From Burkholderiaceae bacterium (GTDB taxonomy: Bacteria; Pseudomonadota; Gammaproteobacteria; Burkholderiales; Burkholderiaceae), in contig JAKONL010000109.1 of NCBI GenBank assembly GCA_022701965.1, positions 1-5,500 of the forward strand: a stretch of 5,500 nt of DNA, in the 5' to 3' direction. A program made the translations under genes and the position numbers. Each line of letters begins with the position of its first letter. Position 1 is the first letter of the stretch. The notes under the pieces are model-generated. The model did not search any database. It was not told the origin of the DNA and saw only the letters and a list, made by a program, of their open reading frames with translations. Of this stretch, positions 1 to 5,500 are shown one piece after another.

Positions 1-281
1 ACGAGCCAGACGCCGCCTTCGTGCAGCAGGCGTCCGATGATCGGATGCTCCGGGCGTTCGATGATCTCGACGACGCGGCCTTCGGGCCGGCCCCGCCGGT
101 CCTGGCGGACGATGCGCGCCTTGACGCGATCCTTGTGGAGCACCGCGCGCATCTCGTTGGGGGGTAGATAGATGTCGGCTTCGCCGTCGTCGCGCTGCAC
201 GAATCCGTGTCCGTCGCGATGTCCTTGAACCGTTCCTTCAAATTCATCCAGCAAAGTGCTGGAGTGGCCATTATTTTTGAT
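1..281 (-). CDS. rnr: Ribonuclease R, N-terminal part (runs off the left edge)
   Basis: RNase R is a processive 3'-to-5' exoribonuclease that degrades structured RNA and acts in mRNA, rRNA and tmRNA-linked turnover in the cytoplasm. About 93 codons are visible. They read as the first cold-shock-like OB domain of the RNase R/VacB family: the block GTVQGHRDGHGFV, then DIYLPPNEMRAVLHKDRVKARIV, then GRPEGRVVEIIER and PIIGRLL. This is the family order just ahead of the second OB and catalytic RNB domains, which lie outside the window. The winged-helix domain found at the N-terminus of E. coli-type RNase R is absent, because only about 15 residues precede the OB block. The start is unresolved. No ATG or GTG exists in frame. 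An ATC at 279-281 sits 7 nt after an AGGAAAGAGAG Shine-Dalgarno-like run; TTG codons at 254, 308 and 320 lack a clear ribosome site. The identity is secure, the start is not. Confidence 0.88.
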   Translation of the reverse strand, partial: MKNNGHSSTLLDEFEGTVQGHRDGHGFVQRDDGEADIYLPPNEMRAVLHKDRVKARIVRQDRRGRPEGRVVEIIERPEHPIIGRLLHEGGVWL

Positions 282-315
282 ATGATTGCTCTCTTTCCTG
301 AAATTCAAAACGCGT

Positions 316-335
316 TGCAAGGTTCATACCTTGCA
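316..335. promoter_or_regulatory. Inverted repeat between rnr and tRNA-Leu
   Basis: TGCAAGG (316-322) and CCTTGCA (329-335) form a perfect 7-bp dyad around a 6-nt loop, 8 bp before tRNA-Leu. The gap between the divergent rnr and tRNA-Leu genes must hold both promoters, so the dyad could be an operator or a leader hairpin. A TATGAT hexamer at 281-286 (plus) could be a -10 for the tRNA, but no good -35 lies upstream of it. TTCAAA (304-309), a 17-bp spacer and TACCTT (327-332) is a second weak option. No promoter for rnr was convincing. That the dyad is perfect is seen directly; its role is inference. Confidence 0.3.
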
Positions 336-343
336 GCAAGTGG

Positions 344-428
<85 letters not shown>

Positions 429-433
429 AGTCT

Positions 434-457
434 AATGAACCGATTTGTCGGTTCATT
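434..457. repeat. Perfect inverted repeat just after tRNA-Leu
   Basis: AATGAACCGA (434-443) and TCGGTTCATT (448-457) are exact reverse complements around a TTTG loop, giving a 10-bp stem with a tetraloop. It starts 5 nt after the tRNA CCA and ends 2 nt before the A-tract of the terminator. It could stabilise the tRNA precursor 3' trailer, block exonuclease, or help termination. It is followed by TTTC rather than a long U-run, so alone it is not a canonical terminator. On the opposite strand it lies downstream of the rimO terminator. Confidence 0.6.
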
Positions 458-459
458 TC

Positions 460-490
460 AAAAAAGCCACCGGCCTCCGGTGGCTTTTTT
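460..490. terminator. Bidirectional intrinsic terminator (tRNA-Leu and rimO)
   Basis: GCCACCGG (466-473) pairs with CCGGTGGC (477-484) around a CCT loop. Six A residues (460-465) lie before the stem and six T residues (485-490) after it, so a U-tract follows the GC-rich hairpin when read on either strand. On plus it ends the tRNA-Leu transcript 32 nt after the CCA. On minus it lies 30 nt past the rimO stop codon and would prevent rimO transcripts from running antisense through the tRNA. Confidence 0.92.
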
Positions 491-520
491 GTTGTCTGCT
501 CGAATATCGACATCCGTCGA

Positions 521-1927
521 TCAGACAGGCAACGCGACCAGATCGTGGCCTTCGACGCCGACGATCTTCGCCCGCGTGAATTCACCGACCTTCATCGTCT
601 TGCTGATTTTCTCGGGCGGCAGCAGCCGCACCACGCCGTCGATCTCCGGCGCATCCGCATAGCTTCGGCCGACGCCACCCTTGCGACCGAGGCCGGGCGC
701 CGAGTCCACCAGCACCTGCATCGTCGCGCCGACACGCCGACGCAACCTGGCGATCGACACGGCCTCTGCCACTTCCATGAAGCGCGCACGGCGCGCCTCG
801 CGCTCGTCCTCGGGCAGCATGCCCGGGATGTCGTTCGCAGCGGCGCCTTCGACCGGGCTGTAGGCGAAACAACCGGCGCGATCGATCTCGGCTTCGCGGA
901 TGAAATCCAGCAGGTGCTCGAACTCTTCCTCCGTCTCGCCGGGGAAGCCGGCGATGAAAGTACTGCGGATCACGAGCTGCGGGCAGACCTCGCGCCAGCG
1001 CGCGATGCGCTCCAGGTTGCGCTCGCCGCTCGCGGGTCGCTTCATGCGGCGCAGCACGTCCGGATGGCTGTGCTGCAGCGGCACGTCGAGATAGGGAAGC
1101 ACCAGTCCGCTGGCCATCAGCGGGATCACCTCGTCGACGCTCGGATACGGGTACACGTAATGCAGTCGCACCCAGGCACCATAGGGCTCGGCGATCTCGC
1201 CCAGCGTACGGACGAGTTCCAGCATGCGCGTCTTCACCGGCTTGCCGTCCCAGAAGCCCGTGCGGTACTTGACGTCGACGCCGTAGGCGGAGGTGTCCTG
1301 GCTGATCACCAGCAGTTCCTTGACGCCACCCTCGAACAGCGCCTTGGCTTCCGCCAGCACGTCGCCGACGGGACGCGAGACCAGGTCGCCGCGCATCGAA
1401 GGGATGATGCAGAACGTGCAGCGATGGTTGCAACCTTCGCTGATCTTCAGGTAGGCATAGTGGCGCGGCGTGAGCTTGAGGCCGGCGACGCCGAACGCAT
1501 CGGGCACGAGGTCGATGAAGGGGTCGTGCGGCTTCGGCAGGTTGGCATGCACCGCATCCATGACTTCCTGCGTCGCATGCGGGCCGGTCACGGCGAGCAC
1601 GCTGGGATGCATCTGCCGGACCAGATTGCCGCCGGCCTCGCCGCTCTTGGCGCCGAGGCATCCGGTGACGATCACGCGACCGTTGGCCGCCAGCGCCTCT
1701 CCGATGGTGTCGAGGCTCTCGCGCACGGCATCGTCGATGAAGCCGCAGGTGTTCACGATCACGAGATCGGCACCTTCGAAGGTCTTGGAGGTCTGGTAGC
1801 CCTCGGCGCTCAGGCGCGTGAGGATCAGTTCGGAATCGGTCAGGGCCTTGGGGCACCCGAGGCTGACGAAGCCCACCTTGGGTGCTGCGGCGATCGTGGT
1901 TCTTTCGGGGGAGACAACTTCACTCAT
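521..1927 (-). CDS. rimO: Ribosomal protein S12 methylthiotransferase RimO
   Basis: RimO is a radical-SAM enzyme with two 4Fe-4S clusters that adds a methylthio group to the beta-carbon of a conserved aspartate in ribosomal protein S12. The 468-residue protein has all three family domains. The N-terminal UPF0004/MTTase domain (about 16-125) carries Cys25 ([12 protein letters not shown]), Cys61 (NTCGFI) and Cys90 (TGCLGA), ligands of the auxiliary cluster. The radical-SAM core (about 155-390) has the CxxxCxxC motif at Cys166, Cys170 and Cys173. A C-terminal TRAM domain follows (about 400-468). SLGCPK with [13 protein letters not shown] and [20 protein letters not shown] favours RimO over the tRNA-modifying MiaB. 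Length is slightly above the usual 440 or so because of a short N-terminal extension. The ATG at 1927 has only a weak AGG-type ribosome site and overlaps a 12-bp palindrome. It lies 60 bp after phaR and ends at a bidirectional terminator. Confidence 0.96.
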   Translation of the reverse strand: MSEVVSPERTTIAAAPKVGFVSLGCPKALTDSELILTRLSAEGYQTSKTFEGADLVIVNTCGFIDDAVRESLDTIGEALAANGRVIVTGCLGAKSGEAGGNLVRQMHPSVLAVTGPHATQEVMDAVHANLPKPHDPFIDLVPDAFGVAGLKLTPRHYAYLKISEGCNHRCTFCIIPSMRGDLVSRPVGDVLAEAKALFEGGVKELLVISQDTSAYGVDVKYRTGFWDGKPVKTRMLELVRTLGEIAEPYGAWVRLHYVYPYPSVDEVIPLMASGLVLPYLDVPLQHSHPDVLRRMKRPASGERNLERIARWREVCPQLVIRSTFIAGFPGETEEEFEHLLDFIREAEIDRAGCFAYSPVEGAAANDIPGMLPEDEREARRARFMEVAEAVSIARLRRRVGATMQVLVDSAPGLGRKGGVGRSYADAPEIDGVVRLLPPEKISKTMKVGEFTRAKIVGVEGHDLVALPV

Positions 1928-1937
1928 AGGCGCCTAT
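1926..1937. promoter_or_regulatory. 12-bp palindrome overlapping the rimO start
   Basis: ATAGGCGCCTAT is a perfect 12-bp palindrome whose rimO-proximal end contributes the first two bases of the ATG codon (1925-1927). It occupies the place where the ribosome binding site should be. It could be an operator half-pair or a small structure that affects initiation, or it may be chance. Its position is seen directly; any role is inference. Confidence 0.3.
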
Positions 1938-1974
1938 TGTCCCCGCTAATGTCTTCGCCCGGACGGCGTGCGGC

Positions 1975-1989
1975 GATCGGGCCCCGATC
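1975..1989. repeat. Hyphenated palindrome at the phaR stop codon
   Basis: GATCGGG (1975-1981) and CCCGATC (1983-1989) form a 7-bp dyad separated by one base and overlap the phaR stop codon. In the phaR-rimO transcript this could form a 6-bp stem with a GGC loop. No U-run follows it on the minus strand, so it is unlikely to be an intrinsic terminator and would not obviously separate rimO from phaR. Confidence 0.35.
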
Positions 1990-2521
1990 AGGGTCGCTTC
2001 AACCCAAAAGCGCCGAGCACCTGCTCGGTGTTCTTCTGCATCTGCTCCTGCATCTGGATCAGGACAGTCTTCGACTGGTCGACGTAGTTGCCCATCACGC
2101 CCTGGAGGACCGGTGACTGCGCGGTCATGAAACGCGACCACATCTCAGGCGTCAGTCCTTCGGCCTGGGAGGCGAGCTGGGCCTGCATCTCGGTCATGGC
2201 CTGGATGTTCTTCTCCAGATAGTTGCCGAGATAGCCCCGCACCGTCTTCCCATGGAAGCGGATGATGCTCGCAAGGACCGGCTCGGTGAATATCGGCGCG
2301 CCGCCGGCCTCTTCTTCCAGGATGATCTGCAGAAGGATGCTGCGCGTGAGGTCGTCGCCGGTTTTCGCATCGCGCACGACGAAGCTCGAATTCTCGATCA
2401 CGAGTTGCTTGACTTCGGCAAGCGTGATGTAGGCGGAGGTGTCGGTGTCGTAGAGCCTGCGGTTCGGGTACTTCTTGATGACGCGCTGAACCGGCTTTTC
2501 TCCGGACTTCTTGCTCTGCAC
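1988..2521 (-). CDS. phaR: Polyhydroxyalkanoate synthesis repressor PhaR
   Basis: PhaR is a cytoplasmic DNA-binding regulator that represses phasin and other PHA genes and is titrated away by binding nascent PHA granules. The 177-residue protein has the family DNA-binding domain at about residues 12-75, starting with RVIKKYPNRRLYDTDTSAYITL and ending LLQIILEEEAGG. The C-terminal PHB-accumulation-regulator region (about 79-150) follows, then a Gln/Met-rich amphipathic tail (MQEQMQKNTEQ) likely to be helical. The frame stays open far upstream, but the start is set at GTG 2521: an AAGGAG site lies 6 nt before it, and the protein begins shortly before the conserved RVIKKYPNRR block as in relatives. 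The upstream ATG at about 2554 lacks such a site. No phaC, phaA, phaB or phasin gene is nearby, so its targets are elsewhere. rimO follows 60 bp downstream. Confidence 0.95.
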   Translation of the reverse strand: MQSKKSGEKPVQRVIKKYPNRRLYDTDTSAYITLAEVKQLVIENSSFVVRDAKTGDDLTRSILLQIILEEEAGGAPIFTEPVLASIIRFHGKTVRGYLGNYLEKNIQAMTEMQAQLASQAEGLTPEMWSRFMTAQSPVLQGVMGNYVDQSKTVLIQMQEQMQKNTEQVLGAFGLKRP

Positions 2522-2619
2522 TGAGGGCTCCTTCAGGGTACGCACGGGGCGCATGCGAATGGATTCTAGGGAGCGGAATTGCTGCACTGCGCCAAGGTTT
2601 ACCCTGACCGGAATCCGTG

Positions 2620-2991
2620 TCAGGCCGCGTCCGTCGCGTACTCCGCTCCACAGGTCCTGCAGGCCGCGGATTCGGGCCGGTCGCCAGAAGCATTGCGATA
2701 TTGCAACGGACTCTTGGTGCCGGAAAAAACCCAGCAGCGCGGGCAATGCGCATGACCGGACGTAGGCAGGTAGCCCCGTGCCCGCTGCTCGGCCCGCTCA
2801 CGGGTGACGGGCAACCCCGATTGCGCGGTGCGGGCCACGTCCTGCGCAGCAGCCGTCCTCAGCCGTCCGTTGGTCTGATCGCTCAGCCCGTAGACCACCC
2901 GGGCGAATTCGACCGGCGCCTGTCGCAGCAATGCTGCGATCCGCCGCTCTTCAAGGACTGGGTCGGGATCGGAAAGGACAGGAGGATTCAC
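2620..2991 (-). CDS. Unrecognised small protein with C-terminal zinc ribbon
   Basis: I do not recognise this 123-residue protein as a named family. The N-terminal half is charged and probably helical (residues 11-58, including VLEERRIAALLRQAPVEFA). The C-terminal half carries two CxxC pairs, CPRC at 83-86 and CRTC at 111-114, separated by 24 residues, with His80 and His82 just before the first pair. That spacing fits a zinc ribbon. There is no signal peptide or membrane segment. It starts at GTG 2991, the first usable codon after an in-frame stop, without a clear Shine-Dalgarno site, so the start is unsure. It lies 98 bp upstream of phaR on the same strand. Codon use is GC-rich but less biased than in relA or rimO. 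A transcriptional or RNA-binding accessory role would be a guess. The paired cysteines make a chance frame less likely. Confidence 0.6.
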   Translation of the reverse strand: MNPPVLSDPDPVLEERRIAALLRQAPVEFARVVYGLSDQTNGRLRTAAAQDVARTAQSGLPVTRERAEQRARGYLPTSGHAHCPRCWVFSGTKSPLQYRNASGDRPESAACRTCGAEYATDAA

Positions 2992-3044
2992 GGCAACAAC
3001 GATTAACTTTCAAACAAGTTAACACATTTGTTGTAATTGTTGCC
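2992..3044 (-). promoter_or_regulatory. AT-rich control region with nested dyads upstream of the zinc-ribbon gene
   Basis: This is one of the most AT-rich stretches in the window. An inner perfect dyad, TTAACTT (3003-3009) and AAGTTAA (3016-3022) with a 6-nt gap, resembles a repressor site. An outer 8-bp inverted repeat, GGCAACAA (2992-2999) and TTGTTGCC (3037-3044), brackets it with a different centre and abuts the GTG start at 2991. The base composition suits a promoter read leftward, but I could not assign a good -35/-10 pair. If transcription begins to the right of 3044, the outer repeat would form a leader hairpin at the start codon. Confidence 0.4.
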
Positions 3045-3229
3045 ACCCTGAAAACGCCGCTGTCGACGAACTTGGCAGTGCGTTCGGAACATGCAACGAT
3101 CAATCGCGCCAAACATGCGGGAGCATGCGTTGAAACCAATACGGTTCTACAGAGAAACGAGGAGTGCCTGAGAAAGGATCCTGAAACCAACTCTTCGTGC
3201 TTTCTTCTCTGGTCAGGAAGAAAAAGAAT
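3045..3229. other. Stretch with no supported gene
   Basis: Nothing here reads as a gene on either strand; the open frames that cross it also run into tRNA-Val and the control region and have no family motifs. It holds a CATGC/GCATG mini-hairpin near 3114-3127, a direct repeat TGAAACCAA (3131-3139 and 3182-3190), and a weak stem TTTCTTC/GAAGAAA (3201-3207 and 3217-3223) shortly after the tRNA-Val 3' end. The last has no T-run on the minus strand, so no convincing terminator for tRNA-Val is seen. Confidence 0.5.
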
Positions 3230-3306
3230 TGGTAGGCGCGAATGGACTCGAACCATCGACCCCCACCATGTCAAGGTGGTGCTCTAACCAGCTGAGCTAC
3301 GCGCCT
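3230..3306 (-). tRNA. tRNA-Val(GAC)
   Basis: This 77-nt tRNA has an encoded CCA end. The acceptor stem AGGCGCG pairs fully with CGCGCCT, followed by discriminator A and CCA. T8 and A9 are followed by the D-arm GCTCAGCTGGTTAGAGC. The anticodon stem CCACC/GGTGG (3275-3279 and 3263-3267) encloses TTGACAT with anticodon GAC at 3270-3272, reading GUC and GUU. The T-arm contains the standard TTCGAGT loop. It follows relA on the same strand after 45 bp and seems to have its own promoter. Confidence 0.97.
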
Positions 3307-3321
3307 GAATTTGCATTCGAG

Positions 3322-3351
3322 ACCAAGATCATAGCACGCAAAAATACGTCC
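3322..3351 (-). promoter_or_regulatory. Likely promoter of tRNA-Val
   Basis: On the minus strand an extended -10, TGCTATGAT, is seen with its TATGAT hexamer at 3333-3328. A poor -35-like CTGAGG lies 16 bp upstream and overlaps the relA stop codon. Initiation about 7 nt past the -10 would give a leader of about 15 nt before the tRNA. The short A/T-rich relA-tRNA gap and the absence of a terminator between them also allow some read-through from relA. Confidence 0.5.
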
Positions 3352-5500
3352 TCAGCGGCGACGTGCGGAACGCACACCCGGAATCGACGAAACGATGCCC
3401 AGCACCTGTCGCAGCCGCGCGGTATCCGCGATCTCGACGGTGAAAGTCATCCATGCAGTGCCCTTCACCGACTGGGTTTGCACGCCGATCACGTTCATCT
3501 TCTCGCGCGCCAGGACGTCCGAGATGTCGCGCAGCAGGCCCTGGCGGTCGGCAGCCTCGACCGAGACATCGACCGCATAGACCGGACTCTCCGACACCGT
3601 CGGGGCCCCCCACTCCACCTCGATCACACGTTCGGCCGAGTGCACGGCCATCGTGCGGAAGTTGCTGCAGTCCAGCCGGTGAACGCTCACACCATGCCCA
3701 CGCGTCACGAAACCGCCGATCGCGTCCGGCGGCGCGGGCCGGCAGCACTTGGCGAGCTGCGTCATCAGCGACGACACGCCCACGACCAGCACGCCGCCCT
3801 TGCCCGACTGCTCGCTGCCGCGCGACTTGCGGATCAGCACGCCGTCGTCCGGCCCGGGCGGCGACTCCTGCGGCCGCAGCAGCATCTCAATGTTGCGCAG
3901 CGAGAACTCGTCCTTGCCCACGACCTCGAACAGGTGGTCGGCCGACTTGAAGCCCAACTGCGACGCCAAGTCCTCAAGCTTGGTCGCGGTCTTGCCTTCG
4001 CGCTGGAGCACCTTCTCCACCGCCTCGCGACCGCGCGCCACCGTCTCGTGCGTGACCTGCGCGTTGAACCAGGCGCGGACCTTGGCGCGCGCGCGATGGC
4101 TCGCGAGATATCCCAGTTCCGCGTTGAGCCAGTCCCGCGAGGGACCGCCCTCCTTCGCCGCGATGATCTCGACCGTCTGGCCGTTTTGCAGCGGCGTGTT
4201 GAGCGGCACCATCACGCCGTCGATGCGCGCGCCGCGGCATCGGTGGCCCAGACTGGTATGCACCGTGTAGGCGAAATCGACAGCCGTCGCGCCCTGTGGC
4301 AGCTCGACGATCGCGGCGTCCGGCGTGAGCACGTAGATGCGGTCGTCGAAGAGGCCCTGGCCCTGGGTGCCGTCGGAGAGATCGCGTTCCCATGCCAGCA
4401 ACTGCCGCAGCACCGCAATCTTGGCGTCGTACTCGCCGCTGGCCCAGACACCCGCGTAGCCCTTCGGGCCCGCTTCCTTGTAGGCCCAGTGCGCCGCGAC
4501 GCCGTGCTCCGCATGGTCGTGCATCTGCTCGGTGCGGATCTGGATCTCGATCGGCTTGCCGATCTTGCCGTCGATCGTCTTGCGCACCACGGTGTGCAGC
4601 GACTGGTAGCCGTTCGCCTTCGGGCGCGCGATGTAGTCGTCGAACTCCTCGTCGATCGGCTCGAAATGCGTATGCACCCAGGCGAGCGCGCCGTAGCAGT
4701 CGTCGACGCTCGGCACCACGACGCGCAGCGCCATGATGTCGAACACCTGGTTGAAGTCGAGTGCCTTGCCGCGCATCTTCTTGACGATGCTGTAGATGTT
4801 CTTCGGCCGCCCCTGGACGGTCGCGCGGATGCCCTGGCCGCGCAGCTCGTGCTCCAGCCGGCTGCGCAACTGCTCCACGTAGCCTTCGCGCTCGACGCGC
4901 TTCTCGTCGAGCAGGCGGGCGATGAGCTGGTACGTGTCGGGTTCGAGGAAACGGAACGACAGGTCTTCCAGCTCCCACTTCACCTGCCAGATGCCCAGAC
5001 GGCTGGCCAGAGGCGCGAAGACCTGGAGCGATTCCCGCGCGACGGATTCAGGCACCGGCCGCTTGATCGCCGCGGCATGGCGCAGGGTCTGCAGGCGCGA
5101 GGCCAGGCGCAGCATGACGACACGCAGATCGCGCGAGAACGCCAGCAGCATCTTGCGCACGTTCTCGGTCTGTCCCCCGCCGCCATCGGGTGAGTGCGCA
5201 CCGACCGCGGCCGTGCGCGCCTGTTTCTGCACGTGCACCAGCTTCGTGGTCTCGACCGCGAGCGCCGCGAAGTTGTCGCCGAACACCTTGGCGATCACTT
5301 CCTGGGGCCGGTTCAGGTGCTGGCACGAATAGACGAGATAGCTCGCGGCCTGCATGGCTTCGGAACCGCCCATCGCAGCGACGATCGCCGCGACCGCGTC
5401 GGCGTGCGCGAGCGTGTTTTCGCCAGTCTCGAGCGACTCGTCGGCGATCAGCGGCGCGGCGAAGGCGCGTGCGCGCACCAGCATGTTCTCCATGACCGGC
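3352..5500 (-). CDS. relA: GTP pyrophosphokinase RelA, (p)ppGpp synthetase (5' end probably beyond the right edge)
   Basis: RelA transfers pyrophosphate from ATP to GTP or GDP to make (p)ppGpp when uncharged tRNA enters a stalled ribosome, and so drives the stringent response. From the first visible ATG (5493) 713 residues are seen. The order is: a degenerate HD region (about 20-170) with SYLVYSCQHL at 51-60 where hydrolases carry the HDxxED motif; the synthetase domain (about 225-345) with Asp252 (FDIMALRV) and Glu316 (IEIQIRTEQMH) as expected metal and catalytic residues, and NGYQSLHT; a TGS domain (about 384-446); a helical region; a zinc-finger segment with Cys583, Cys584, His605 and Cys609; and a C-terminal ACT domain (about 636-713). 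EFDD at 283-286 matches the ExDD signature of monofunctional RelA rather than the RxKD of bifunctional Rel/SpoT. Relatives are usually somewhat longer at the N-terminus, and the frame stays open to 5500, so the true start may lie outside. Confidence 0.96.
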   Translation of the reverse strand, partial: PVMENMLVRARAFAAPLIADESLETGENTLAHADAVAAIVAAMGGSEAMQAASYLVYSCQHLNRPQEVIAKVFGDNFAALAVETTKLVHVQKQARTAAVGAHSPDGGGGQTENVRKMLLAFSRDLRVVMLRLASRLQTLRHAAAIKRPVPESVARESLQVFAPLASRLGIWQVKWELEDLSFRFLEPDTYQLIARLLDEKRVEREGYVEQLRSRLEHELRGQGIRATVQGRPKNIYSIVKKMRGKALDFNQVFDIMALRVVVPSVDDCYGALAWVHTHFEPIDEEFDDYIARPKANGYQSLHTVVRKTIDGKIGKPIEIQIRTEQMHDHAEHGVAAHWAYKEAGPKGYAGVWASGEYDAKIAVLRQLLAWERDLSDGTQGQGLFDDRIYVLTPDAAIVELPQGATAVDFAYTVHTSLGHRCRGARIDGVMVPLNTPLQNGQTVEIIAAKEGGPSRDWLNAELGYLASHRARAKVRAWFNAQVTHETVARGREAVEKVLQREGKTATKLEDLASQLGFKSADHLFEVVGKDEFSLRNIEMLLRPQESPPGPDDGVLIRKSRGSEQSGKGGVLVVGVSSLMTQLAKCCRPAPPDAIGGFVTRGHGVSVHRLDCSNFRTMAVHSAERVIEVEWGAPTVSESPVYAVDVSVEAADRQGLLRDISDVLAREKMNVIGVQTQSVKGTAWMTFTVEIADTARLRQVLGIVSSIPGVRSARRR

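Noticed and set aside
545..2116. Long open frame on the plus strand opposite rimO and the end of phaR (523 codons)
   Set aside because: It is antisense to rimO with its three intact domains. Its His/Arg/Asp/Ala-rich low-complexity product is typical of a frame kept open by GC-rich third positions, and it has no recognisable motif.
2522..2746. N-terminal extension of phaR to an ATG near 2746
   Set aside because: The extension overlaps the 3' part of the zinc-ribbon gene and is not PhaR-like. GTG 2521 has an AAGGAG site at ideal distance.
3131..3190. Direct repeat TGAAACCAA (two copies) as a CRISPR-like or iteron array
   Set aside because: There are only two 9-nt copies, with no regular spacing or further units, which fits chance.
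3201..3223. Hairpin TTTCTTC/GAAGAAA as the tRNA-Val terminator
   Set aside because: The stem is short and AT-rich with a bulge, and no T-run follows on the minus strand.
2951..3274. Open frame of 107 codons on the minus strand between tRNA-Val and the zinc-ribbon gene
   Set aside because: It begins within tRNA-Val and crosses the AT-rich dyad region with no ribosome site or motif. Its cysteines are scattered without pattern.
3229..5193. Long open frame on the plus strand opposite relA (654 codons)
   Set aside because: It starts inside the tRNA-Val gene and runs antisense to relA. Its composition is rich in Arg, His, Leu and Ala without family motifs, so it is a shadow of relA codon bias.

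Overview
The window looks like a core-genome segment of a GC-rich betaproteobacterium, most likely Burkholderiales (Comamonadaceae or the Rubrivivax/Leptothrix-type relatives). The reasons are the strongly GC-biased third codon positions, a PHB-type phaR, a monofunctional RelA, and an RNase R that begins directly at its cold-shock-like domain. I see no transposase, integrase, phage gene, CRISPR array or toxin-antitoxin pair.

Layout, left to right. Positions 1-281 (minus) hold the N-terminal end of rnr (RNase R), which runs off the left edge. Positions 344-428 (plus) are tRNA-Leu(CAG) with an encoded CCA, the only plus-strand gene. It is followed by a perfect inverted repeat (434-457) and a strong bidirectional intrinsic terminator (460-490), which serves the tRNA on one strand and rimO on the other. 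Then, all on the minus strand: rimO (521-1927), phaR (1988-2521, GTG start), a small unrecognised zinc-ribbon protein (2620-2991), an AT-rich dyad-bearing control region (about 2992-3044), a geneless stretch (3045-3229), tRNA-Val(GAC) (3230-3306) with a likely promoter of its own, and relA (3352 to beyond the right edge).

The themes are RNA metabolism and stress or nutritional control. RelA makes (p)ppGpp on amino-acid starvation, PhaR links carbon storage to PHA accumulation, RimO modifies ribosomal protein S12, RNase R degrades structured RNA, and two tRNAs sit among them. The genes do not form one clear operon. phaR and rimO are close enough (60 bp) to be co-transcribed, and the zinc-ribbon gene lies 98 bp upstream of phaR.

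I found no convincing new system. The points most worth a second look are the start codon of rnr, the unknown zinc-ribbon protein with its palindromic upstream region, and a 12-bp palindrome that runs into the rimO start codon.
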